Made by a program: the position numbers and the translations under genes
From: Hydrocarboniphaga sp.
GTDB taxonomy: Bacteria; Pseudomonadota; Gammaproteobacteria; Nevskiales; Nevskiaceae
Direction of reading: 5' to 3'
DNA: 64,000 nucleotides
NCBI RefSeq assembly: GCF_028291725.1
Contig: NZ_JAQGNT010000095.1
Location: 62,001 to 126,000, forward strand
The notes under the pieces: model-generated
Seen by the model: only the letters and a program-made list of their open reading frames with translations
What the model was told of the DNA's origin: nothing
The model's database searches: none
In this document: in pieces, positions 8,410 to 15,297 of the stretch
Layout of the letters: every line of letters starts with the position of its first letter
Numbering within the stretch: the stretch's first letter is position 1

Positions 8410-8606
8410 CAGCGATCCCGCGAACGCCTGTTAGCGATCGCAGCTGTCACAAAATTGAAACAAATACGGCCTTGGTGATTACGGCTTTAGACTATGGGTA
8501 AGCCCATATCAAATGGGATAAAGGGCGAAGCGTCCACGTTTGCTTAGTGCGTTCCGCTATTCCTCTGCGGGTGCCCTTTTATATGCCGATTGACTTGGAG
8601 TTTGTT
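8410..8606. other. Non-coding stretch before the OB-like gene
   Basis: About 200 bp of lower GC than its surroundings. AAAGGGC (8521-8527) and GCCCTTT (8573-8579) are complementary and could form the base of a long leader stem. I see no clear promoter boxes or known riboswitch consensus. Confidence 0.35.
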
Positions 8607-9158
8607 ATGCCGGCCGCACATCCGCGTTATGCAGGTAAGTCCGACGAGCAAGAGGTTTTGATCGGCCTGTATCTCCAGCCGATATTAAATCCGAAGGGCG
8701 ACCTCGAAGGCTTGCTGATCGAGGTCGGCGGCGCGCCTGCGCAGATCGTTATCGACCCGAATGAAGAAGCTGAGTTTTTCGATGGTATTTCGGTGGGTCA
8801 GTCCCTGAAAGTAAAAGCTGCACCGGTGGCGCCATCTCCAAAGGGCGAGCCCGTCCATCCCGTCTTTCGTTTTCATGCCCTGCAGGCTGTCGATGGGAAG
8901 AAACCGAATGGCGGCAAAAAGACCGGCGTATTTAAGGGCAAGGTGTTGCGATTGAATTTTGCCAAGCATGGCCTTCCGAACGGCGTCATTCTCGACACTG
9001 GCGATTTCATTCATCTCCGCCCACGCGGCTTCATCGACGCGGGCTTGAACATTGGCGACAGCGTAAAGGCCTCGGGAAGAGCTAAAAAAATGGCAAAAGG
9101 CGGCTTTGTCGTTGAAGCTGCCGAGGTCAATGGCGTAGCGATCGAAGCGCACAAGTAG
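8607..9158 (+). CDS. Orphan two-repeat protein, possible OB-like folds
   Basis: A 183-residue protein I cannot place in a named family. The ATG at 8607 follows GGAG by 7 nt, which favours it over upstream ATGs at 8547 and 8583. Two halves share a pattern. The first is VLIGLYLQPILNPKGDLEGL, a short acidic stretch, then FFDGISVGQSLKVKA. The second is VFKGKVLRLNFAKHGLPNGV, then IHLRPRGFIDAGLNIGDSVKASG. Each half has the alternating beta pattern and closing V-x-A expected of small OB-type barrels. No signal peptide or membrane segment is seen. Its composition and position behind a decayed integrase suggest transferred DNA. Confidence 0.65.
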   Translation: MPAAHPRYAGKSDEQEVLIGLYLQPILNPKGDLEGLLIEVGGAPAQIVIDPNEEAEFFDGISVGQSLKVKAAPVAPSPKGEPVHPVFRFHALQAVDGKKPNGGKKTGVFKGKVLRLNFAKHGLPNGVILDTGDFIHLRPRGFIDAGLNIGDSVKASGRAKKMAKGGFVVEAAEVNGVAIEAHK

Positions 9159-9284
9159 ACTACTTAAAAGCAAAAGACGTTACGGACTGGGCGGGCCTGT
9201 GGCTTCGAGCACACCGTGGCGATGCAGCCATCATTCGAAGACGCGCTAAATCGAAACATTTCCTTGATACCTTGTGGGTGATCA

Positions 9285-9527
9285 ATGGGGATCGTGGCGC
9301 GACATGGGGCACAGATGAAGGCAGCGGATAGCCCTCAGTACATTTCCTGCGAGCATTGGGACGTGCTGACGGTCGGACCCAAAGGGCCGGTTCTCATGCG
9401 TCCTTACGTCCGGCTTCCGGACGGCAAGGACACGGCGCCGTTTCCGAACTGGTTTTCGCTGAGCCTGGCTGAAGCCGATCACTTGATGGAGCAACTGAGG
9501 CGGTTGCGCGCACTGCGAGCGACTTAG
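9285..9527 (+). CDS. Small hypothetical protein
   Basis: An 80-residue ORF, or 70 residues from the internal ATG at 9315. It reads SPQYISCEHWDVLTVGPKGP, then RLPDGKDTAPFPNWFSLSLAEADHLMEQLRRLRAL. Hydrophilic, with a C-terminal amphipathic helix and no recognised domain. Codon use looks coding. It lies 126 bp after the two-repeat gene on the same strand and may share its origin. Confidence 0.5.
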   Translation: MGIVARHGAQMKAADSPQYISCEHWDVLTVGPKGPVLMRPYVRLPDGKDTAPFPNWFSLSLAEADHLMEQLRRLRALRAT

Positions 9528-9596
9528 TTGCAACCGGGACGCTCGACACGCATGGTGCTTGATTCGTCGAAGTTCATATCCAGCAGAATCCATCCA

Positions 9597-9719
9597 ATGA
9601 CGATCTTCTCCCATGACGATTTCAATGGCCGGCACCGCTTGAAGCGTCGATACCTTTACTCCGCTATGACTTTCGTTGCCGGTGTCGCATTTGGGCTGGT
9701 GCTTCCGCACCTGATCTAG
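9597..9719 (+). CDS. Small single-span membrane protein (tentative)
   Basis: From ATG 9597 a 40-residue peptide reads MTIFSHDDFNGRHRLKRRY followed by the hydrophobic span LYSAMTFVAGVAFGLVLPHLI. A basic stretch before one membrane helix is consistent with a small inner-membrane protein. It could also be a chance ORF. A longer reading from 9528 is possible. Confidence 0.35.
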   Translation: MTIFSHDDFNGRHRLKRRYLYSAMTFVAGVAFGLVLPHLI

Positions 9720-9740
9720 ATCCTTGGGCCGTGCACCAAG

Positions 9741-10232
9741 CTAACGCCCATACGCATCATCACAAAGCCGATGCAGCTCCCCGAACGCATCCGCCAGCTT
9801 CGGCAGATCGTCCGGCTGCGGTGCGAGCACCGCGGTATCGCCGATCTGCTTGCTGTCGTCGTGGTCGCCGCCCTTGGTTTCGAGTTCGATGCAGTCGGTC
9901 GTCGCCTGGCAGTACAGGCCGACTGATGGGCCACCCTGCCATACCGGTACGACGTCGGCGATCGGAACGATCTGGCGTACGAGTTCGCCGCCGTCGACGG
10001 CTTCGCGGCTGATGGTCAGCTCGCAGCCGTCTTTTGAGAAGCGGTACGACCACAGGAAGAATTGCCCGCTGCGCTGCCAGCCGTCGCCGGCCTGGCGATT
10101 GAGTTTTTCCAGGATGAAGCGGTTGGCGTCGCGGCGTTCGGTAGAGGTTTTGTCGCTGCCGCCGAAGGCGCACAGCAGCGGCAGCAGGCTGAGGGCGGCC
10201 AGGGTTTTGGCGATTGCACTGGTGCGGTTCAA
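9741..10232 (-). CDS. Hypothetical exported protein or lipoprotein
   Basis: A 163-residue protein with a signal sequence MNRTSAIAKTLAALSLLPLLCAFGG. LPLLC could be a lipobox, giving a lipoprotein. The mature part has QAGDGWQRSGQFFLWSYRF and two further Cys (GLYCQATTDC). No known family is recognised. Its start overlaps the stop of the upstream peptidase gene by 4 bp, so the two are translationally coupled and probably act together in the envelope. Confidence 0.7.
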   Translation of the reverse strand: MNRTSAIAKTLAALSLLPLLCAFGGSDKTSTERRDANRFILEKLNRQAGDGWQRSGQFFLWSYRFSKDGCELTISREAVDGGELVRQIVPIADVVPVWQGGPSVGLYCQATTDCIELETKGGDHDDSKQIGDTAVLAPQPDDLPKLADAFGELHRLCDDAYGR

Positions 10233-11293
10233 GACCGGGGTTCCGTGGCGGCGAGTTCTTTCAGACGCGCCCGGCGCGCGGCGGGTTCCAGCTTGCCCAG
10301 GATGCTGGCCGCTTTATAAAACGCGGGCCAGTCGGCGTTGTTTTGGTGGAACAGCGCGGCGAAGGCCGGCACCCATTGGTCGTAGAGGCCGAAGGGCAGC
10401 AGCCGCGCGTTGTTGAGCGGTTCGTCGAAGAAGCCGTCGTAGCCCTTGTAGCCGGCCCACTGGGTGTCGCGCAGCCGGTGGTAGCGGCTGATCAGGCGAT
10501 CGAACTCGGTCTGCTTCGCGGCGCGCAGCTCGGCGCGGTCCTGAGTGGCGGCGTAGGCTTTTTCCAGGCGTTGGCGTGCGTCGAGTATCAGCTCGACGAA
10601 ATCGTGGCTGCGTTTTTCGCGGGCCGCTTCGTCAGCGGAGTTGAGGCCACGCGCTGCGCCGTAGTCGCTCAGGCCCTGCTGCTCGACGAAGTTGGCGAAG
10701 GATTCGTTGAACGCGGTGTCGTTCTTGACGTAGAGCTTCTGGTGGCCAAGCTCGTGGAACAGTGTGCCGATCAGCTGCGCGTCGGACCAGCGCAGCATCG
10801 TGTTGATCACCGGGTCGTTGAACCAGCCCAATGTGGAGTACGCGGCGACGCCGCCGATTTCGGTCTCAAAACCCTGGGCGCGCAGGTCGGCGGCATGTGA
10901 TTCTGCCGCCTTCTCGTCGTAGAAGCCGCGGTAGGCGAGGCAGCCGGCGATCGGGAAGCAGGATTCGACCGCGTCCAGCGAGAACTCCGGCGTGGCGAAC
11001 ACGTTCCAGACCACGTAGTCGCGGTGCACGTCGGAGTACAGGGTGTAGCTCTTGTTGTCGGGCAGGTGCAGCGCGGTGACCGCGTAGCGGCGCGCGTCCT
11101 GCACCTTGGCCAGACGCTCGCGCAGGCGTGTATCGCGCGAGGGGTCGTGCACGACGTCGGCGATCGGCTCGCGGCTGGTCATCAGCTGGTACTGGCCGCG
11201 GGCGAGCTGCAGGTAGTAGCTGGTGGTGGCGCAACCGGTGAGCGTCAGCAGCGTGCCGAGTGCTGCTGCGACCCATGTGGTGCGGGGCGTCAT
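10229..11293 (-). CDS. Predicted aminopeptidase, zinc metallopeptidase with HELGH (COG4324)
   Basis: A 354-residue lipoprotein-like metallopeptidase. The signal MTPRTTWVAAALGTLLTLTGCATTSYY has a lipobox LTGC. The active-site motif LIGTLFHELGHQKLYVKNDTAFNESFANFVE holds the zinc-binding HExxH and a downstream Glu, as in the predicted aminopeptidase family of COG4324. No substrate is known. The chosen ATG (11291-11293) lies inside a 28-bp palindrome. A much longer open frame runs upstream to 11791 but overlaps the MBL gene and lacks family features. It sits in a minus-strand run after luxR and the MBL hydrolase. Confidence 0.85.
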   Translation of the reverse strand: MTPRTTWVAAALGTLLTLTGCATTSYYLQLARGQYQLMTSREPIADVVHDPSRDTRLRERLAKVQDARRYAVTALHLPDNKSYTLYSDVHRDYVVWNVFATPEFSLDAVESCFPIAGCLAYRGFYDEKAAESHAADLRAQGFETEIGGVAAYSTLGWFNDPVINTMLRWSDAQLIGTLFHELGHQKLYVKNDTAFNESFANFVEQQGLSDYGAARGLNSADEAAREKRSHDFVELILDARQRLEKAYAATQDRAELRAAKQTEFDRLISRYHRLRDTQWAGYKGYDGFFDEPLNNARLLPFGLYDQWVPAFAALFHQNNADWPAFYKAASILGKLEPAARRARLKELAATEPRS

Positions 11294-11315
11294 TCCCGCG
11301 AAGGCGGGAATGACG
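11288..11315. repeat. CGTCATTCCCGC palindrome
   Basis: CGTCATTCCCGC (11288-11299) and GCGGGAATGACG (11304-11315) form a perfect 12-bp stem with loop GAAG. Palindromes of this CATTCCCGC type are common dispersed repeats in Proteobacteria. This one covers the start codon of the downstream peptidase gene. Confidence 0.8.
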
Positions 11316-11334
11316 GGCGGCGAATGTTTGGATG

Positions 11335-12309
11335 TCACTGCGCCGATTGCTGCTTGTCGAGCCAGACGACCAGGCCCTGGGCATTGAGATCCAGATCGAA
11401 CTCCAGCCATTCGCGGGCCAGAGCTTCCGGAATGTCGACGCGGCGGCGCCGCAGTTCGGCAAAGCTCCAGTCGTACAGCGCCTGCTTGATCGCCGGCTGG
11501 CGGTCCGCGCCACGGGCCTCGACGCTCATCGCCAGGTGCTGGTAGTCGATCAGGCCTGCGCGCAGTTCGTGCGCCAGGCGTGGCACCTCGTCGACGGCGC
11601 CGTAGTGGGTCAGGTACATGCGTTGCGGCGCGTAGCTCAGGTAGCGGTCCAGTGTCCGCTCCCAGGCCTCGGGCTCGAACTGCACCGGTGTGGTCGTCGG
11701 CATCAGCCAGGGGCCGGCCGGGCCGTCGAATGCGCGGTATGACAGGCCGAAGGTGTCGCCGGTGAAGAAGCCCTGGCTGACGGCGTCCCACACCGAGAAG
11801 TGATGGCGTGCGTGGCCGGGTGAGTCGATGAATACCAGCTCGCGGCCGGCCAGGTTCAGGCGATAGCCGTCGTCGGCGACGATCATGCGCGACTCGTCGG
11901 CGGACAGGATTTCACCGTAGATGGCCTGCATCGCGGCTTCGCCGTAAACCGCGGTTGCGCCGGCGATCAGCTTGCTGGGGTCGATCAGGTGGCGGGCGCC
12001 GCGCGGGTGCGCTACCAGCTGGGCGTTCGGCAGCTCGCGCATCAGCCGGCCGGCACCGCCGGCATGGTCCAGGTGCACATGCGTCGGGATCAGGTAGCGC
12101 ACTTGCTCGCGGGCAATGCCCATCTGCTCGAGCCGCGCCAGCAGGCCGGGCACGCCGTGCGAGGTGCCGCATTCGATCAACGCGGCCTCGCCGCCGTGTT
12201 GCAGCAGGTAGCAGCAGGCCAGGCCCGGGCGCTGCTGCTCGGTATCGATGCAGGTGATGCCATGGCCCAGATCCTGGGCCGCCGGCAGCCGCGGGCTAGT
12301 CGTGCTCAT
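11335..12309 (-). CDS. MBL-fold metallo-hydrolase
   Basis: A 324-residue cytoplasmic metallo-beta-lactamase-fold hydrolase. The metal motif THVHLDHAGG lies near residues 77-86. Further metal ligands are likely at DSPGHARHHF and FTGDTFG. The closing His is in MYLTHYGAVDE. The C-terminal 80 residues are helical and carry no known domain. Family members include thiolesterases, glyoxalase II and lactonases, and the substrate is undetermined. It starts 18 bp after the LuxR-type regulator gene, so it is probably in that operon. Confidence 0.85.
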   Translation of the reverse strand: MSTTSPRLPAAQDLGHGITCIDTEQQRPGLACCYLLQHGGEAALIECGTSHGVPGLLARLEQMGIAREQVRYLIPTHVHLDHAGGAGRLMRELPNAQLVAHPRGARHLIDPSKLIAGATAVYGEAAMQAIYGEILSADESRMIVADDGYRLNLAGRELVFIDSPGHARHHFSVWDAVSQGFFTGDTFGLSYRAFDGPAGPWLMPTTTPVQFEPEAWERTLDRYLSYAPQRMYLTHYGAVDEVPRLAHELRAGLIDYQHLAMSVEARGADRQPAIKQALYDWSFAELRRRRVDIPEALAREWLEFDLDLNAQGLVVWLDKQQSAQ

Positions 12310-12327
12310 GCGGGGTGCAGCGCGGCG

Positions 12328-13284
12328 CTAGCGGTTGATAACGGTCGGCTCCGGCGCCGGCGGGCGCCGCACCAGGTCGACCAGGTCTTCGCGCCGATAG
12401 ATGCCGAGCTTGCGGTAGATGCGCGACGCATGGTTGGCCACCGTCGACACCGCGATGTCGTACTGGCGTGCGACGCTCTTGAAGGTTTTGCCGTTGCCGA
12501 GCGCCCGCGCGATCTGCTGCTCGCGGGGCGATAGGCCGTCCAGCGGCAGCGGGCGGCGCGCGTGCAGCTGAAACAGATTGCCCAGCGGCGAGATGCGGAA
12601 ATGCAGCGGGCCCTGGAAGAAGGCCTCGTCGCCTTCCAGTGCCGGCGCCGGGATCGCGAACGGCAGCCGCGCGAAATCGGGCTTGGCCGCGCTCTGCTTG
12701 GCGACGAGATCGCGGAAGCGGCTGCTGGCCGCGTACACCGTGCCGTGCGAATCGACCACCGCCGCGCTGCCGCGATTGGTGCGGCCCAGCGACAGCAGCC
12801 ATTCGTCGCGCTGGATGTACTGGTGCAGCGACAACGCGCCCGCTTCGGCCAGATGGCGCAGCGCGCGGCCGAACAACGCGGCCGATGGGACGGCGTTGGT
12901 GAAGTACAGCAGCAGCACGCTGTGCAGTGCGTCGCCGCGATGCAGCTGTCTTTCGGCAAGTACCGCCCTGGCGCCGGCGGCGCCACGGGCGGCGAGCGTG
13001 GGCGGCACTGGCGCGATCGTCGACATGCCGTCGCCCGCCGCCAGATTCAGCGCGATCAACTGGGCGCGCTCGATGCCCAGCTCCGGCGGGTAGATCGAGA
13101 ACTCGCCGATGTTGCCGTCGGAGCGGGTCAGCCAGGCGCCGCCGACGGCGCCGCTCCACAGTGCGACTTCGCGCAGCGCGTGGCTGCGGAAGTCCTGCCA
13201 TTCGCACTCGACCGCGAGCCGGTAGAGCGTCGGGATCAAGTCATCGAGGCTGCGCGCATCCGCTGCCGCCAAATGGTCCGCCAT
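12328..13284 (-). CDS. LuxR-family transcriptional regulator
   Basis: A 318-residue regulator. The C-terminal 60 residues are a LuxR-type helix-turn-helix: LDGLSPREQQIARALGNGKT, then FKSVARQYDIAVSTVANHASRIYRKLGI. The N-terminal 240 residues are a sensory region I cannot assign, and no receiver-domain Asp box is seen. It heads a minus-strand group with the MBL hydrolase 18 bp downstream, followed by the peptidase and lipoprotein genes, and may control them in response to a small ligand. Confidence 0.85.
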   Translation of the reverse strand: MADHLAAADARSLDDLIPTLYRLAVECEWQDFRSHALREVALWSGAVGGAWLTRSDGNIGEFSIYPPELGIERAQLIALNLAAGDGMSTIAPVPPTLAARGAAGARAVLAERQLHRGDALHSVLLLYFTNAVPSAALFGRALRHLAEAGALSLHQYIQRDEWLLSLGRTNRGSAAVVDSHGTVYAASSRFRDLVAKQSAAKPDFARLPFAIPAPALEGDEAFFQGPLHFRISPLGNLFQLHARRPLPLDGLSPREQQIARALGNGKTFKSVARQYDIAVSTVANHASRIYRKLGIYRREDLVDLVRRPPAPEPTVINR

Positions 13285-13405
13285 GCAGTCCCTCGCACTG
13301 GTTTTACAGCCTGATTTCAGCGGCGCGGAATCTGGCCGCTAGAGGCTGGTCCGACTCCGATGTCGTAGTGTAGATATACCATGCTGGGGGGCGGGACGCA
13401 GAGAG

Positions 13406-13461
13406 GGTAGGCCCCCGGTTGCGCATCGACGGTACAGGTCGGCAAAGGGTCGCCGATCTAC
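13406..13461. repeat. Degenerate half of a family B REP element
   Basis: The 3' half of the family B element is recognisable: TTGCGCATCGAC, then GTCGGCAAAGGGTCGCCGAT and CTAC, matching the intact copy at 52922-53000 with several changes. The left hairpin is eroded to GTAGGCCCCCG. The CTA at 13458-13460 serves as the TAG stop of the RDD gene. Confidence 0.65.
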
Positions 13462-14588
13462 GGTTCGATCTTCAGATGCGACAGATCCACGTCGCGGATC
13501 ACTGCGGTGAACGACAGCTGGTCCTGCACCGCCTGGCGGTTCGGGTCCCAGTAGATCTGCAGAAAGCCGAGCAGGCCGGTGCTGAAGCCGGCTGCGTAAC
13601 CGCCGTAGCGGCCGAAGCTCATCCAGTACGACAGCGGCTTGCCACCCAGGTGCACGACGCGGATTTTCATCAGGCGCTTGCCCGGTGTCTGGCCGGCCCA
13701 CAGGGTCGTGAACAGCGTGAAGTAGGCGGCGGCCCAGCCGATCGACAGGCCGAGATCGTCGAGCATGCCGTAGAGCTGTTTCAGCAGGCTGTATTCGGGC
13801 TGGCGTTCGGCCTTTTCCGTCTTCGGACCGGCGTCGTCGTCGGCGTCAGCTGCAGTGGCCTTTTTGCCCCTGGTTTTCGTGTGTGCGATTTCCTGCGTCG
13901 ATTGTTCCAGCTTCGCCGCGGCGCTGGCTTTCAGCTGGGCGCGCTCGGCTTCGTCGGATATCGTCTCGTCGATCAGCCCATTGATTTTCGCGAGCTTGGG
14001 TTCCGGCTTGCCCTTGACCTCGGCGAGCGCTGCGGCCATGCCCTCGACGGCATCGGTACGGCATTTCGCGTCGTCGCAGGCTTTCAGCGCGATCAGCATC
14101 GCACCGAAGATCATGCTGTCGGCACCGCTGATCAACTGGTCCTTTTTCGGCGCCGATGCGTCCTCGTCATCGTCGCCCACGTAACGGTCCCACACCGGCT
14201 GCAGCAGGCTGACCGCCACCGCGAAAATCAGCATCGCGACCAGGATGCGCGCCGGCAGGCCGAGGCCGCGCGCGATGCGGCTGCTCGGGCGATAGCGGTT
14301 TTTCAGCCAGCTGTACGCAAACACCGCAAGTACCGCGGCGAGCATGACGCCGCCGGTCTTGGTCAGCAGCAGCACCAGCACGGCGTCGATGCCGATCGCG
14401 ATCGCGCGCCGGTTCGGTGTCGCCAGCGGCAGGCCGAGCAGTGACGGCGACACCCGGAAAGCATGCGGCGTGATGATGTCGCGAGGATCGTGAGCGGGCG
14501 CCGCGAAGGCCTCGTTCTCCGAAGGCGCTCGCTCCCAGCGCGGCTCCTTGTCGACGTCTTTGGGCCTGGTTTCGGGATCGCGGCTCAT
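13458..14588 (-). CDS. RDD-family membrane protein
   Basis: A 376-residue inner-membrane protein. An RDD-type C-terminal domain shows several hydrophobic spans with LWAGQTPGKRLMKIRVVHLGG, the conserved block of the family, and RQAVQDQLSFTAVI at the end. The N-terminal third has additional spans (residues about 57-120). A charged, Lys/Ala-rich middle (about 125-245) is presumably soluble. RDD proteins are linked to transport, including Na+/H+ antiport in one case, but the function here is unknown. It starts 15 bp after the stop of the cyclase-like gene, so they are cotranscribed. Confidence 0.78.
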   Translation of the reverse strand: MSRDPETRPKDVDKEPRWERAPSENEAFAAPAHDPRDIITPHAFRVSPSLLGLPLATPNRRAIAIGIDAVLVLLLTKTGGVMLAAVLAVFAYSWLKNRYRPSSRIARGLGLPARILVAMLIFAVAVSLLQPVWDRYVGDDDEDASAPKKDQLISGADSMIFGAMLIALKACDDAKCRTDAVEGMAAALAEVKGKPEPKLAKINGLIDETISDEAERAQLKASAAAKLEQSTQEIAHTKTRGKKATAADADDDAGPKTEKAERQPEYSLLKQLYGMLDDLGLSIGWAAAYFTLFTTLWAGQTPGKRLMKIRVVHLGGKPLSYWMSFGRYGGYAAGFSTGLLGFLQIYWDPNRQAVQDQLSFTAVIRDVDLSHLKIEP

Positions 14589-14603
14589 CGTCGGCGTGAC
14601 CGA

Positions 14604-15200
14604 TCAGGCGAGTACGCGGAACGCGTCGAGCCTTAGCCCGGCGATGCTGATGTCCTGGGGTTCCAGCCTGTAGCAGTGATCGCTGCGGTGATCGGTGCCG
14701 AGCGCTTCGGCGAACGGGCGGCTGGCCAGGATCTCACCGGTTTCGGCAAGGTCTTCGCCGAGCTTGAATGCGGTGTTCACCGCGTCGCCATGCGCGTCCG
14801 AGTTGGGTATCAGCAGGATGCGGCCGTAAGCCAGGCCGATGCTGACCGGCTGCGCGCGCGCGTCGTTCATCATCAGGTGGCGCATCTCGACGGCCGCTTT
14901 CATCGCCTCGTTGGCGTCCGCAAACGCGGCGAGCAGATTGTCCGCCTCGTACTTGATCACCTCGCCGCCGTGTTCCAGCACCACCGGCCCGGTGATGGCG
15001 TGCATGCGCCGGATACGGCACAGGTAGGACAGCACGCCGTCACGGCGCACCGATAGCGAGAACTCGCTCATGTCCAGCGCCAGTACCGCGCGATCGACGC
15101 CGTAGCGCTGCCAGATATCGGCCTCCATCGCCTGGCGCGAATTGTCGTCGGCCTCCGCGTAGCGGTCGATCGTGGCAAAGAAGGTCTGCATGTTTCTCAC
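14604..15200 (-). CDS. Cyclase-homology-domain protein (class III nucleotide cyclase-like)
   Basis: A 198-residue stand-alone cyclase homology domain. LALDMSEFS holds the first metal Asp position. HGGEVIKYEADNLLAAF corresponds to the substrate and second metal segment, with A-D in place of the usual G-D. HGDAVNTAFKLGEDLAETGEILAS resembles the dimer segment V-N-x-A-x-R-L, but with Lys replacing the transition-state Arg. It may be a weak or inactive cyclase. No transmembrane or sensor domain is attached. It is encoded with an RDD membrane protein 15 bp downstream. Confidence 0.7.
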   Translation of the reverse strand: MRNMQTFFATIDRYAEADDNSRQAMEADIWQRYGVDRAVLALDMSEFSLSVRRDGVLSYLCRIRRMHAITGPVVLEHGGEVIKYEADNLLAAFADANEAMKAAVEMRHLMMNDARAQPVSIGLAYGRILLIPNSDAHGDAVNTAFKLGEDLAETGEILASRPFAEALGTDHRSDHCYRLEPQDISIAGLRLDAFRVLA

Positions 15201-15209
15201 TCAGCCATT

Positions 15210-15288
15210 GTAGGTTGGGTTGAGCGTAGCGAACCCCAACATTTGTTCCGCGCCGACGTTGGGGTTCGCTGCGCTCACCCCAACCTAC
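15210..15288. repeat. REP-type inverted pair, family A, copy 1
   Basis: GTAG followed by a hairpin with stem GTTGGG(G/T)T/ACCCCAAC, a spacer of about 20 bp, and the mirrored hairpin ending in CTAC. It lies between the start of the cyclase-like gene and the stop of the oxidoreductase gene. Nearly identical copies are at 20047, 28314, 45359 and 62088. Confidence 0.9.
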
Positions 15289-15297
15289 GCTCGCTTG

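Noticed and set aside
8410-8606. Riboswitch or cold-shock leader before the two-repeat gene
   Set aside because: A long-range pairing is possible, but no consensus of a known riboswitch class could be matched by eye.
9167-9335. An open stretch reading KAKDVTDWAGLWLRAHRGD and onward after the two-repeat gene
   Set aside because: No start codon, overlap with both neighbours in another frame and no recognised family. It could be a relic, but support is too weak to list.
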